DNA of 64,000 bases from DATMER01 sp963741305 (GCA_963741305.1 CAVUHL010000003.1:7316001-7380000); one strand, 5' to 3'. Shown: positions 1 through 13,309, counted from the first letter of the stretch. A program made the numbers and translations. Notes: generated from the sequence alone by a model not told the origin.

Positions 1-197
1 GCCTCCTGGGGGAGCAGGACGAAGCGCGGGTCGGGGCAGAACCAGAGGAGGGGGAGCCCCGGATGGGGCCAGGGGAAGATGCCGCGGCTGTAGGCGGCGA
101 GGAGGAGGTCCGGGTCTGGCTTGGCGCCTACAGCGATGATGCCGTCTGGTGTCGCCCGCTCCGGTGGCGGGAAGACGTCACGGTCTGGGAAGAGCAT
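1..197 (-). CDS. aat: Leucyl/phenylalanyl-tRNA--protein transferase, N-terminal part
   Basis: The minus strand from an ATG at 197-195 reads 65 codons to the window edge without a stop. It begins MLFPDRDVFPPPE and continues with D-G-I-I-A-V-G, then L-L-L-A-A-Y-S-R-G-I-F-P-W and later L-L-W-F-C-P-D-P-R. This is the conserved start of Aat, which transfers Leu or Phe from aminoacyl-tRNA onto N-terminal Arg or Lys to mark proteins for ClpS/ClpAP degradation (family knowledge). The reading frame overlaps the end of the upstream ykgJ-like gene by 20 bases, so the two are probably co-transcribed. Only the N-terminal quarter is in the window, and no convincing ribosome-binding site precedes the ATG. 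Confidence 0.8.
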   Translation of the reverse strand, partial: MLFPDRDVFPPPERATPDGIIAVGAKPDPDLLLAAYSRGIFPWPHPGLPLLWFCPDPRFVLLPQE

Positions 198-453
198 GCT
201 TCGGCGCGGTGAGCCGCTCCAGCCGGGCCAGGTAGGCGTAGGCCTCTTGGGCCGTGCGGCCACACATCTCCTCGCTGGGCCGGAGCTGCGCGCAGACCGG
301 CGGCCGATCCGGCTGTCCGAAGATCCGGCAACGGTGGTCGTCGGTGAGCTGCACGCAACGCACGCCCGCCGGCTTGCCCCCGGGCATGCCGGGGATCGGG
401 GTGGAGATCGAGAGCGCGATGCAGCAGGCGGCGCAGCCGGGGCGGCAATCCAT
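178..453 (-). CDS. YkgJ-family cysteine cluster protein
   Basis: This encodes 91 residues starting MDCRPGCAACC, the typical opening of the YkgJ/UPF0153 Cys-cluster family, thought to bind zinc or an Fe-S centre; its biochemical role is unsettled. Visible cysteines are the CRPGCAACC cluster, one in GVRCVQL, one in DHRCRIFG, one in PPVCAQL and one in EEMCG, in the family order. I chose the ATG at 453-451 because the protein then opens with this motif; the frame stays open upstream to 531 but that would run into the divergent lipoprotein gene. It overlaps the following aat start by 20 bases, suggesting one short operon. Only 32 bp separate its start from the divergent gene at 486. Confidence 0.8.
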   Translation of the reverse strand: MDCRPGCAACCIALSISTPIPGMPGGKPAGVRCVQLTDDHRCRIFGQPDRPPVCAQLRPSEEMCGRTAQEAYAYLARLERLTAPKHALPRP

Positions 454-464
454 GGACCGCCATT

Positions 465-476
465 CTAGCGTGCTAG
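465..476. promoter_or_regulatory. Short inverted repeat between divergent genes
   Basis: CTAGC and GCTAG are separated by GT in the 32-bp gap between the divergent starts at 453 and 486. Such a compact divergent region must hold both promoters or rely on leaderless initiation. An operator role is only a guess from position and symmetry. Confidence 0.2.
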
Positions 477-485
477 CCTTGGTGG

Positions 486-2855
486 ATGATCCGCAGGCTG
501 CTGCCGGCATTGCTTCCTCTGCTCTGGGCATGCGGAGGCTCCGATCCCGCCTCGCTCTCGGCCGACAAAGCCCCCCTCCACCTCGAAGAACACCTCGCGG
601 CAGCGCGGATCGAGGGCTCGGAAGTCCCCAAGGACCTTCCCGAGGCGGAGGCGTGGGACTTCGGTAAACCGCAGCCGCGCTGGAAGGCGGTAACCCCTCT
701 GATCCCCAGCATGGCTCCGGCCGGCGTGCGGCAGGCGGAGGGCGCGCTGCTCGTCGACCTCACCGAAGCGAACCGCCAGCGCCGGGGCCTCCGCGGCGGG
801 GTCTATGTCGACCTGCCGGGCTGGAACCGAGAGGACTGGGCCTTCCTGCTGGTGCGGGCGCGCAGCTCGGGTGAGGCCAGGGACCTCGGCGTCGGCTTCA
901 ACCTGCGGCGGCAGCACGGCGACATGATGTTCGAGTACGAGCCGTTCCTGTACCGCGGCGACTCGGCCGCCCTCATCAACGACGGCGCTGCCCACGACTA
1001 TCTCCTGCGTGCCGATTGGGTCGACTCCGGCTCTGGGGACGCGCCCATCCGCGAGCTCGGCTTGATGCTCAGCGCCACTGGCCCGGGGCGGGTGGAGCTC
1101 CTCTCGGTCTCGCTCGTCCCCAAGGAGGCGCGCTACTCCGAGGCGGCCGCGGGTGTGATCACCGAGCCCCGCGACGCGCTCTACCGTCGCTCCCTCTATA
1201 CCCACGCGCCGGGCAAGGTCTCCTGGCGCGTCAAGGTTCCCAGGGGCGGGCGGCTCGACTTCGGGTTGGGGGTGCTCCGCCAGGATGCGCCGGTCACCTT
1301 CCGGGTCCTGGCAGATGGCGAGGCGCTGTTTGAAGAGAGCTACGCCCGCAAGGCTCAGTGGGGGCAGCGCTCCGCCGACCTCTCCCGCTGGGTGGGCAAG
1401 GAGGTCGACCTCACCCTGGAGACCCTGGGGAAGACCGGAAGCGTCGCCCTCTGGTCCGCCCCGACCTTGAGCGGTGCAGCTCAATCCGGTCCGAACGTCC
1501 TCCTCTACGTGATCGACGCCGGGGGCGCCGAGTACATGAGCGCCTACGGCTACAACCGCCGCACCACCCCGAACCTGGAGAGGCTGGCGGCGGAAGGGGC
1601 TCTCTTCGAGCGGGCGTACAGCAACTCCTCCTGGTCCAAGCCCTCGACCACCTCCTTCATGACCGGCCTCCAGCACACGGTGCTCGGCGGCTACCGCCTG
1701 CCCAACGATCCGCTGCCGGACAAGGCCGCCACCATGGCCGAGCTGCTCCACGGGGCCGGCTATCAGACCGGCGTCTTCACCTCCAACTCCTGGTGCGGCA
1801 CCATGAGCAGCCTCGACCGCGGCGTGGACAGCCTGATCGAGAGCATCTCCGGCCCCAACTCGGCATCGGCGGAAGAGCTGCAGCGGGCCTTCTGGCGCTG
1901 GCGCGAGTCCTACCCCGGCCGCCCCTGGTGGGCGCACTTCCAGGTGACGGACGTCCACTGGCCGTGGGAGCCGGTGCCGCCGGTCGCCGGCACCTTCCTC
2001 AGCCGCGCCGAGCGGGAGGCTTTCAATGACATGGAGCGCCGCCTGGGCGATGCCACGGGCTCGATGGGCCGCTCCTGGGGCCTGCGCGCCGCCGCGGCGG
2101 CCTTCGAGAAGGCCGGGATCGACCGCAAGGCCTACTTCGACGGGGTGCGCGGCGCCTTCGACGAGGCCATGGCCTTCTCCGACCATCAGCTCGGCCTGCT
2201 GGTGGAGCGGCTCAAGGCCACGGGCGAGTGGGAAAACACGGTCCTCATCGTCACTGCCGACCATGGCGACTGGCCCGGCCTGGGCTACTTCGACGCCTGG
2301 GCGCCGTTCGAGAGGGTTGCCTACCTCAACCCGTACCTGAGCCGCGTGCCCCTGGTGGTGGTCTGGCCCGCGAAGATCAAGCCGGGCCAGCGCTTCCGCG
2401 GTCCCGTGTCGCTCATTGACCTGCTGCCCACCGTCCTCGATCTGGCGGGCCGGCCGAAGCCCGGCTATTTGCAGGGGCAGTCGCTCGCGCCGCTGCTGCT
2501 CGGCCGGCCCGGCTGGGAGCCGCGCCCGGTCGTGATCGACGAGCTCACCCTCGACCCGAGGACGGGCGAGCCCACCGCCATCATGGAGATCGTGGACGGC
2601 CGCTGGGGAGCCTCGCTCCAGATCACGAAGGCAGAGGCAGAGGGGCCGCGCCTGCTGCTCTACGACCTGTGGAACGACCCCTACTGCCTGAAGAGCCTGC
2701 ACAAGGAGAAGCCGGACCTGGCGAAGAAGTACACCGGCATCCTGGAGAGGACGTTTCGCGAGCACCAGGCGCTGGGGAAGGAGTTCCCCCGGGGAAAGGG
2801 AGGAGCCATGGACTCCGAGCAGCTCAAGACGCTGCAGTCGCTCGGGTACATCTAA
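486..2855 (+). CDS. Sulfatase-like lipoprotein of the alkaline phosphatase superfamily
   Basis: This 789-residue protein opens with a lipoprotein signal (basic MIRR, hydrophobic stretch, LLWAC with Cys16), so it should be membrane-anchored outside the cytoplasm. Residues about 20-330 form a domain I do not recognise. From about 334 the sulfatase fold starts (NVLLYVIDAGGAEY, then GYNRRTTPNLERLAAEG) and the late metal motif TADHGDWPG has D592/H593. The usual nucleophile motif C/S-x-P-S-R reads S384-K-P-S-T here, so the Arg that defines the formylglycine signature is absent; hydrolysis of sulfate esters is therefore doubtful and a phospho-ester or phosphoglycerol-type substrate is possible. The protein ends LQSLGYI, a tail shared with the phosphodiesterase at 20936-22429. 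A 20-bp tandem repeat follows the stop codon. Confidence 0.85.
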   Translation: MIRRLLPALLPLLWACGGSDPASLSADKAPLHLEEHLAAARIEGSEVPKDLPEAEAWDFGKPQPRWKAVTPLIPSMAPAGVRQAEGALLVDLTEANRQRRGLRGGVYVDLPGWNREDWAFLLVRARSSGEARDLGVGFNLRRQHGDMMFEYEPFLYRGDSAALINDGAAHDYLLRADWVDSGSGDAPIRELGLMLSATGPGRVELLSVSLVPKEARYSEAAAGVITEPRDALYRRSLYTHAPGKVSWRVKVPRGGRLDFGLGVLRQDAPVTFRVLADGEALFEESYARKAQWGQRSADLSRWVGKEVDLTLETLGKTGSVALWSAPTLSGAAQSGPNVLLYVIDAGGAEYMSAYGYNRRTTPNLERLAAEGALFERAYSNSSWSKPSTTSFMTGLQHTVLGGYRLPNDPLPDKAATMAELLHGAGYQTGVFTSNSWCGTMSSLDRGVDSLIESISGPNSASAEELQRAFWRWRESYPGRPWWAHFQVTDVHWPWEPVPPVAGTFLSRAEREAFNDMERRLGDATGSMGRSWGLRAAAAAFEKAGIDRKAYFDGVRGAFDEAMAFSDHQLGLLVERLKATGEWENTVLIVTADHGDWPGLGYFDAWAPFERVAYLNPYLSRVPLVVVWPAKIKPGQRFRGPVSLIDLLPTVLDLAGRPKPGYLQGQSLAPLLLGRPGWEPRPVVIDELTLDPRTGEPTAIMEIVDGRWGASLQITKAEAEGPRLLLYDLWNDPYCLKSLHKEKPDLAKKYTGILERTFREHQALGKEFPRGKGGAMDSEQLKTLQSLGYI

Positions 2856-2860
2856 TAGGC

Positions 2861-3000
2861 CCGGAGGCGAGCTGCCAGGCTAAAACGCGGCCATTCGGGC
2901 GGGAAATTGGCCATTCGGGCTTAAGCTTGGCCGAATAGGCGAAAGCCAGCTCAATCAGGCTCAAGCCCGGCCGAACAGGCTCAATCTGGCTCGATCAGGC
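2861..3000. repeat. Degenerate 20-bp tandem repeat between convergent genes
   Basis: From 2881 to 3000 the sequence falls into six consecutive 20-base units, each ending in GGC. The last ten to twelve bases follow a GGCC-purine-AATAGGC-like pattern (GGCCATTCGGGC twice, GGCCGAATAGGC, GGCCGAACAGGC, and two GCTCRATCAGGC forms), while the first eight vary and are A/T richer. A weaker unit occupies 2861-2880. The array fills the gap between the sulfatase-like gene and the convergent pntB, where a bidirectional terminator would be expected. It has no constant repeat with unique spacers, so it is not CRISPR. Confidence 0.75.
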
Positions 3001-3001
3001 T

Positions 3002-4386
<1,385 letters not shown>

Positions 4387-4390
<4 letters not shown>

Positions 4391-4695
4391 GACTTCCGCT
4401 CGACTCGGTCGCTACGGCGTGTCTTGAACATCCGCAGCATGCGGTCGGTGATCAGGAATCCGCCCACCGTGTTGATGGTGGCGCAGGTCACCGCGATGGT
4501 CCCGAGGATCGTGCCGAGCGTGCCATAGCCGCCGCCTGCGGCGACCAGCGACCCGACCAGCGAAATGCCGGAAATCGCGTTGGTGCCCGCCATCAGCGGC
4601 GTATGCAGCAGCGGCGGTACCCGATGGATGACGTGATGGCCGAGAAATCCCGCCAGCACGAAGATGTACAACCCGAAGAGCAGCTCGTTCGACAT
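4387..4695 (-). CDS. pntAB: NAD(P) transhydrogenase subunit alpha part 2 (membrane part)
   Basis: These 102 residues form the separate membrane segment of a split transhydrogenase alpha subunit (PntA2), as in Rhodospirillum-type three-gene operons. Three hydrophobic helices are visible, with the family sequence GTNAISGISLVG and the N-terminal L-F-G-L-Y-I-F-V-L-A. It overlaps pntB by four bases. In the usual order pntAA (the NAD-binding dI subunit) lies immediately upstream. Here the bases upstream are a 129-bp gap and then plus-strand genes, so no dI partner is adjacent; it must be elsewhere or lost. Confidence 0.9.
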
Positions 4696-4812
4696 GGCCG
4701 TCCTTGTGTTTTGGAGTCGGAAGTCCCGACGGTGGCGTATCGTAGCATGGGCGCCGCGGGCCTGGCTTCCGTCCGGCCTCTGATGAAGAGCTTGGGGGTG
4801 GGGTAGGGCTGG

Positions 4813-4818
4813 TATAGT
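4813..4818 (+). promoter_or_regulatory. Candidate extended -10 element giving a leaderless start
   Basis: TGG-TATAGT forms an extended -10 element whose last base is only six bases before the ATG at 4825. Transcription would then start at or beside the start codon, fitting the absence of a Shine-Dalgarno sequence. The -35 is poor (TTGGGG near 4792). Confidence 0.35.
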
Positions 4819-4824
4819 TCAGTC

Positions 4825-5277
4825 ATGTCCACCAAACCGGACTTTGTTATCTACGATCGAGATGGACGGCTGGCCGTCGCGGTGGGTCTACGGGCGCGCC
4901 GTGTTACGACGAGCCGCTGGGCGGCAGAGATGCGGCGCAACCTCGTCACCCTGGGTGGTCCCGGTCCGTTCCGGGGAGCACCCTTCCTGATCCTGGCCAC
5001 GCTCGACCGGGTTTATATCTGGAAGGAGGCGCACGCCGCTGACGAGCCGGTCCCTGCCGACTATGAGCTGGACGCGGAGATGGTCTTCACACCGTATCTG
5101 GGGAGCTCTGGCCGGCGCTTGCAGGAGATCGGCCGCGATGCGTTCGAGCTGGTCGTGATGTCCTGGCTCAGCGATCTGATCCTGCAGGCTCCGGGCGCGC
5201 CGCTCGTGAGGCTGGAGGGCTCGGGCCTCCTCGAAGCCGCAAAAGACGGCAGGATCGAAGACCTGATCGCAGCGTGA
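4825..5277 (+). CDS. Uncharacterised protein, possible PD-(D/E)XK-like fold with lost active site
   Basis: This 150-residue protein starts MSTKPDFVIYDRDGRLAVAV. The order P-D-F-V-I-Y-D-R-D-G, then a beta strand, then basic residues before RWAAEMRRNL resembles restriction-endonuclease-like proteins in which the strand carries an E-x-K motif. Here the corresponding strand reads V-G-L-R-A-R, so the acidic catalytic residue is missing; this assignment is inference from pattern. Its stop overlaps the start of the PIN-domain gene by four bases, so the two are translated together and may act as a pair. I see no antitoxin-type DNA-binding motif in it, so a simple toxin-antitoxin reading is not supported. 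Confidence 0.6.
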   Translation: MSTKPDFVIYDRDGRLAVAVGLRARRVTTSRWAAEMRRNLVTLGGPGPFRGAPFLILATLDRVYIWKEAHAADEPVPADYELDAEMVFTPYLGSSGRRLQEIGRDAFELVVMSWLSDLILQAPGAPLVRLEGSGLLEAAKDGRIEDLIAA

Positions 5278-5891
5278 ACGTCTACGTCGAATCGAACTTC
5301 GTCATGGAGTTGGCGCTGCTCCAGGAGCAGCACGCTTCCTGCGAAGGCATTCTGAGCCTCTGCGACCGGCGGGCCGCGCGCTTGGTCCTGCCCGCCTATT
5401 CGCTGGTGGAGCCGTTCGAAACGATGAGGCGGCATCAGGCCAAGCGGCGCCTATTGAAGTCCGAGCTGGACAAGGAGCTGAGGCAGCTTTCCCGGACGTC
5501 GGCAAACGCCGATCGGCTCAATGACTATGGGAGCATCACGGCGCTGCTGGTCGACAGCGCCAGCGGCGATCGTCAGCGATTGGAGAGCGTCCGCTCCCGG
5601 CTGCTCTCATGCGCGGATCTCGTGCTCCTGGACGGCGATGTCCTGGAACGGGCCGCGAGCTTTCAGTCGGACCTCGGGTTCTCCGTGCAGGATGCCGTCA
5701 TCGCCGCCTCCGTCTTCTCGCACCTGGAGGCCTCGCCTGCATCTCGGAGCTGTTTCTTGAGTCGGGACCTGGACTTCGTCGATCTGGGGATCGGCGAGGA
5801 TCTGATGGCGCGCGGATGTAAGCTGCTGACAGGGTTCGATCAGGGGCTGCAGTTCCTGCGCGGGACCCTCAAACCGGAGACCCACTCATGA
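5274..5891 (+). CDS. PIN-domain protein
   Basis: This 205-residue protein has the pattern of a PIN-fold nuclease: an opening VYVESNFVMELALLQ (acidic residue after the first strand), a middle DAVIAASVFSHL helix with the conserved Asp, and a closing strand FLSRDLDFVDLG with two acidic residues. PIN domains cut RNA using clustered Asp/Glu and Mg2+; many are VapC-type toxins, but this one is longer than the usual 130-140 residues. It overlaps the preceding gene by four bases and overlaps the purM start by four bases (ATGA), so it is locked into an operon with purine synthesis genes. Whether it regulates them or is just a passenger cannot be seen. Confidence 0.75.
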   Translation: MNVYVESNFVMELALLQEQHASCEGILSLCDRRAARLVLPAYSLVEPFETMRRHQAKRRLLKSELDKELRQLSRTSANADRLNDYGSITALLVDSASGDRQRLESVRSRLLSCADLVLLDGDVLERAASFQSDLGFSVQDAVIAASVFSHLEASPASRSCFLSRDLDFVDLGIGEDLMARGCKLLTGFDQGLQFLRGTLKPETHS

Positions 5892-6958
5892 GCTCCCCGC
5901 CCAAGAGCGCCTACGCCCAGGCCGGAGTCGACATCGACGCCCAGGAAAAAGGGCTTGCCCGGGTCAAGAAGCTGGCGAAATCCACCTTCACCCCCGGGGT
6001 CCTCTCCGAGATCGGCAGCTTCGGCGGCTTGTTCCGGCCCGACTTGTCGGGGATGACCGAGCCGGTGCTCGTGGCCTCGGCTGACGGAGTCGGGACCAAG
6101 CTGGTCGTGGCGAAGATGATGGGGGACTACTCCTCCGTCGGCCGCGACCTGGTCAACCACTGCGTCAACGACATCCTGGTCCAGGGGGCCGAGCCGCTCT
6201 TCTTCATGGACTACCTCGGCGCCGGCGTGCTCGAGCCGCAGAAGATGGTCGAGCTCGTCGAGGGGGTCGCGGACGGCTGCCGTGAGAACGGCTGCGCGCT
6301 GCTCGGCGGCGAGACCGCGGAAATGCCGGGCTTCTACCAGCCGGGCGACTACGAGCTCGTCGGCTTCATCGTCGGGATCGTGGACCGCCCCAAAGTGCTC
6401 GACGGCTCCAAGGTCGCGGTCGGGGACGTGCTGGTGGGCCTCCCCTCGTCGGGGCTCCACACCAACGGCTATTCCCTGGCCCGCCGGATCCTCTTCGACA
6501 CGCTGGGCCTCGGCATCCGCGACCGCGCGCCCTGGCGCTCCAAGAAGACCGTGGGCGAGGCGCTCCTGGAGCCGCACCTGTCCTATCTCAAGTCCCTGCG
6601 CCCCCTCCTCGGGCACCGCGCCCTGCACGGCATGGCCCACATCACCGGTGGCGGCCTCACCGACAACCTGCCGCGCATCCTGCCCGCGGACACCCACGCC
6701 CTGATCCGGGTGGGGAGCTGGCCCGGGCTCGAGCTCTTCAACTTCCTCCAGGAAAAGGGGGAGGTCGAAGAGGACGAGATGTTCCGCGTCTTCAACATGG
6801 GGATCGGGATGGTGCTGACGGTGGAGCCGTCCGGGCTTGCCGAGGTGCTGTCCCTGCTGCGGAGCACGGGCCAGCGCTCGTTCCTCATCGGCACGGTCCA
6901 GAAAGAAGGCTCGGGAGTCGTGTACGACCTGAGCAGCACCTTCCCGGAAGTGGAATGA
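5888..6958 (+). CDS. purM: Phosphoribosylformylglycinamidine cyclo-ligase (AIR synthetase)
   Basis: This 356-residue protein matches PurM, which closes FGAM to AIR using ATP in step 5 of purine synthesis. Family sequences are clear: the opening YAQAGVDIDAQ, then SADGVGTKLVVA, the HCVNDILVQGAEPLFFMDY stretch, LLGGETAEMPGFY, GLPSSGLHTNGYSLARR, HITGGGLTDNLPR and FNMGIGMV. Length is close to the usual 340-350. It begins inside the last codons of the PIN gene and ends overlapping purN by four bases, so it is in a tightly coupled operon. Confidence 0.97.
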   Translation: MSSPPKSAYAQAGVDIDAQEKGLARVKKLAKSTFTPGVLSEIGSFGGLFRPDLSGMTEPVLVASADGVGTKLVVAKMMGDYSSVGRDLVNHCVNDILVQGAEPLFFMDYLGAGVLEPQKMVELVEGVADGCRENGCALLGGETAEMPGFYQPGDYELVGFIVGIVDRPKVLDGSKVAVGDVLVGLPSSGLHTNGYSLARRILFDTLGLGIRDRAPWRSKKTVGEALLEPHLSYLKSLRPLLGHRALHGMAHITGGGLTDNLPRILPADTHALIRVGSWPGLELFNFLQEKGEVEEDEMFRVFNMGIGMVLTVEPSGLAEVLSLLRSTGQRSFLIGTVQKEGSGVVYDLSSTFPEVE

Positions 6959-7572
6959 CCCGGATCGGGGTTCTTCTCTCGGGCCGCGGGAGCAACTTCC
7001 TGGCCCTCCAGGCCGCGATCGAGCGCGGCGAGCTTCCGGCCCGCATCGTCCTTGTGCTCAGCAACATCGAAGACGCCCCGGGACTCGCCAAGGCCCGCGG
7101 GCTTGGAATCCCTGCCGAGGCCGTCCAGGGACAACCGCGGCCGGTTCAGGAAGAAAAGGTCCTGGAGTCGCTCCGCCGGGCGGAAGTCGACTGGGTCTGC
7201 CTGGCCGGCTACATGCGCCTGCTCTCCCCGGCTTTCGTCTCGGCCTTCCCCCGCCGCATCGTGAACATCCACCCGAGCCTGCTCCCCGCCTTTCCCGGGC
7301 TCGACGCCCAGGAGCAGGCCCTGGCCCACGGGGTGAAGGTCTCCGGCTGCACCGTCCACCTGGTGGACGAGGGGCTCGACAGTGGACCCATCATCGTGCA
7401 GCGGACCGTGCCAGTCCTGGACGGCGACACCCCCCGCATCCTGGCTGCCCGCATCCTGGAACAGGAGCACCTCGCCTACCCCGAAGCCCTGCGCCTTCTC
7501 CTCTCTCAACCCTGGCGGATCGAAGGACGCCGACTTTTTTTCGGGACCGGGAATGACTTGAAGGAGACCTGA
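6955..7572 (+). CDS. purN: Phosphoribosylglycinamide formyltransferase
   Basis: This 205-residue protein is PurN, which transfers a formyl group from 10-formyl-THF to GAR in step 3 of purine synthesis. Motifs are LLSGRGSNFLAL (phosphate-binding loop), LAGYMRLLSPAFV, the catalytic IHPSLLPAFPGLDAQEQAL with the conserved Asn-x-His before it, and G-V-K-V-S-G-C-T-V-H-L-V-D-E-G-L-D-S-G-P-I. The start overlaps the purM stop by four bases. It is the last gene before the rRNA leader at about 7728, and no strong terminator is visible between them. Confidence 0.95.
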   Translation: MTRIGVLLSGRGSNFLALQAAIERGELPARIVLVLSNIEDAPGLAKARGLGIPAEAVQGQPRPVQEEKVLESLRRAEVDWVCLAGYMRLLSPAFVSAFPRRIVNIHPSLLPAFPGLDAQEQALAHGVKVSGCTVHLVDEGLDSGPIIVQRTVPVLDGDTPRILAARILEQEHLAYPEALRLLLSQPWRIEGRRLFFGTGNDLKET

Positions 7573-7727
7573 GTTATACTCCCTGCTGCGAGTGGGAGAC
7601 GGGGGTCTTTGAACAAACTGAAGTGCCGTTTTGAGGCAAAAACCCTGAGGCCGGGAATAGACGGCCCAGGCGGCTGGTTATAACCCCTTGCGCCAGGGCG
7701 GAAGCGAGTGGCGGGCAAAAAAGGGGG

Positions 7728-7756
7728 TTGACACCAAGATCGACCTGCCCTACACT
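7728..7756 (+). promoter_or_regulatory. Sigma-70-type promoter of the first rRNA operon
   Basis: TTGACA at 7728-7733 and TACACT at 7751-7756 are 17 bp apart, a consensus arrangement. The 7573-7727 stretch before it holds no gene I can support, only a GGTTATAACC palindrome at 7676-7685. The same -10 hexamer, TACACT, is used before tRNA-Ala at 34211. Confidence 0.75.
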
Positions 7757-7809
7757 TCGCCTCCCCTTGAACGAGGGGGCGTCGCAAGGCGCGGCCCGAA
7801 GGGGCGCCG

Positions 7810-7822
7810 GTTCTTTGAAAAC
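7810..7822 (+). promoter_or_regulatory. BoxA-like antitermination element, first rRNA leader
   Basis: GTTCTTTGAAAAC resembles the boxA element (TGCTCTTTgAAAA-like) bound by NusB/S10 in rRNA leaders. It is repeated exactly at 13297-13309 in the second leader. Confidence 0.5.
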
Positions 7823-7917
7823 TAGGTAGAGGAAATGAGTGAAGCAGTCGGGCGACTGTAAATTTGTATTCCGAATACGACTGCCGGGGCTTTAGCGGCC
7901 CTGGTGGTGAGGATCTA

Positions 7918-9473
<1,556 letters not shown>

Positions 9474-9591
9474 GAGGAAGCCCCAAGCCTGAAGCCTTCA
9501 AGGGTGGATGGCGGGCAAACCTAGGTCGAATCGTTCGACTGTATAACTCAAATCCTCTGCCTAGTTTCCAGGGAATCGGCTTCCCTGCGCT

Positions 9592-9668
<77 letters not shown>

Positions 9669-9737
9669 ACTGAGCACCTGGAATGCGCGGTGGTTTTGAT
9701 CGGTTGTATCGAAGCCAGCGTGGACTCCAGCGAGGGT

Positions 9738-9753
9738 TCTGTTCATTGACAAT
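9738..9753 (+). promoter_or_regulatory. Spacer boxA-like element before the first 23S gene
   Basis: TCTGTTCATTGACAAT resembles the boxA sequence found in 16S-23S spacers, where it reloads the antitermination complex. It recurs at 15370-15385. Confidence 0.4.
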
Positions 9754-9809
9754 TGAATCGGGTAAGAAGCGATAGGATTCGCCGGGTAAAGAATTGGATT
9801 AGAGAGATT

Positions 9810-12803
<2,994 letters not shown>

Positions 12804-12891
12804 TTGTTACTTTCCAGTCTCTACCTGCGAGTCCTATCACTTCTATCCCGATTCATTGTCAAAAACCTGTTCTTTTGAAATCAAAGGTTTT

Positions 12892-13009
12892 TCCGGTGGC
12901 TGTGGCGAGGGGGAAACACCCGTTCCCATTCCGAACACGGCAGTTAAGCCCCTCTGCGCCGATGGTACTGCACGCGTTGGTGTGTGGGAGAGTAGGTCGC
13001 TGCCGGGAG
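12892..13009 (+). rRNA. rrf: 5S ribosomal RNA, first copy
   Basis: About 118 bases with the 5' strand TCCGGTGGC pairing GCTGCCGGGA, and the conserved CCGAACACGGCAGTTAAGCC and GGGAGAGTAGG segments. It follows the 23S gene by about 90 bp. Confidence 0.93.
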
Positions 13010-13018
13010 ATTATTTTT

Positions 13019-13057
13019 GCGGCCCTTCCTCTGAGAATGAGAAGAGGACAGGGCCGC
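13019..13057 (+). terminator. Hairpin after the first 5S gene, weak terminator or processing stem
   Basis: GCGGCCCTTCCTCT (13019-13032) pairs with AGAGGACAGGGCCGC (13043-13057) with one bulged base. No T-run follows, unlike the terminator after the second operon. Transcription could therefore run on into the second operon. From 13058 to 13130 there are further imperfect hairpins but no gene. Confidence 0.4.
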
Positions 13058-13130
13058 CGTCGTCTCGAGCTCCCCAGGCTGGATCTGCCTGGGAGGTTGG
13101 AGACGGCGAGTAAGGGTCCCCAACAAGGGG

Positions 13131-13159
13131 TTGACACGGGAGACTGGACGAGCTAGAGT
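13131..13159 (+). promoter_or_regulatory. Upstream promoter of the second rRNA operon
   Basis: TTGACA at 13131-13136 and TAGAGT at 13154-13159 are separated by 17 bp. A CCCC-AACAA-GGGG hairpin sits directly before the -35. The 13010-13404 interval carries no protein gene that I can support. Confidence 0.6.
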
Positions 13160-13257
13160 CCACCTTCTGCGATGGTGTCCGGGTGTTCCCTGGGCAGGTT
13201 CCTTGACTGACAGAAGCTGCGGTAACCGGCCTCCGGGGTGACTCGGGTGGATTGGGG

Positions 13258-13286
13258 TTGACAAGCTTCTGCAGCTCGCGTAGGAT
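13258..13286 (+). promoter_or_regulatory. Proximal promoter of the second rRNA operon
   Basis: TTGACA at 13258-13263 and TAGGAT at 13281-13286 are separated by 17 bp, about 118 bp before the 16S gene. It lies just before the point where the two operons become identical (13294), so the second operon has its own promoter sequences rather than a copy of the first. Confidence 0.6.
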
Positions 13287-13296
13287 CGCAAGTCCG

Positions 13297-13309
13297 GTTC
13301 TTTGAAAAC
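13297..13309 (+). promoter_or_regulatory. BoxA-like antitermination element, second rRNA leader
   Basis: This is an exact copy of the element at 7810-7822 (GTTCTTTGAAAAC), at the same distance from the 16S gene. Confidence 0.5.

Noticed and set aside
465..2765. Long minus-strand open frame of 766 codons opposite the sulfatase-like gene
   Set aside because: It is low-complexity Arg/Gly/Ala/Glu-rich, has no recognisable motif and mirrors the codon bias of the real gene; the plus strand carries a signal peptide and a recognisable fold.
2861..3000. CRISPR array
   Set aside because: Units are 20 bp with a partly conserved half, with no constant repeat, no unique spacers of 30 bp and no cas genes nearby.
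5274..5891. Classical VapBC toxin-antitoxin pair with the preceding gene
   Set aside because: The partner is 150 residues with no AbrB or ribbon-helix-helix motif, and the PIN protein is longer than typical VapC.
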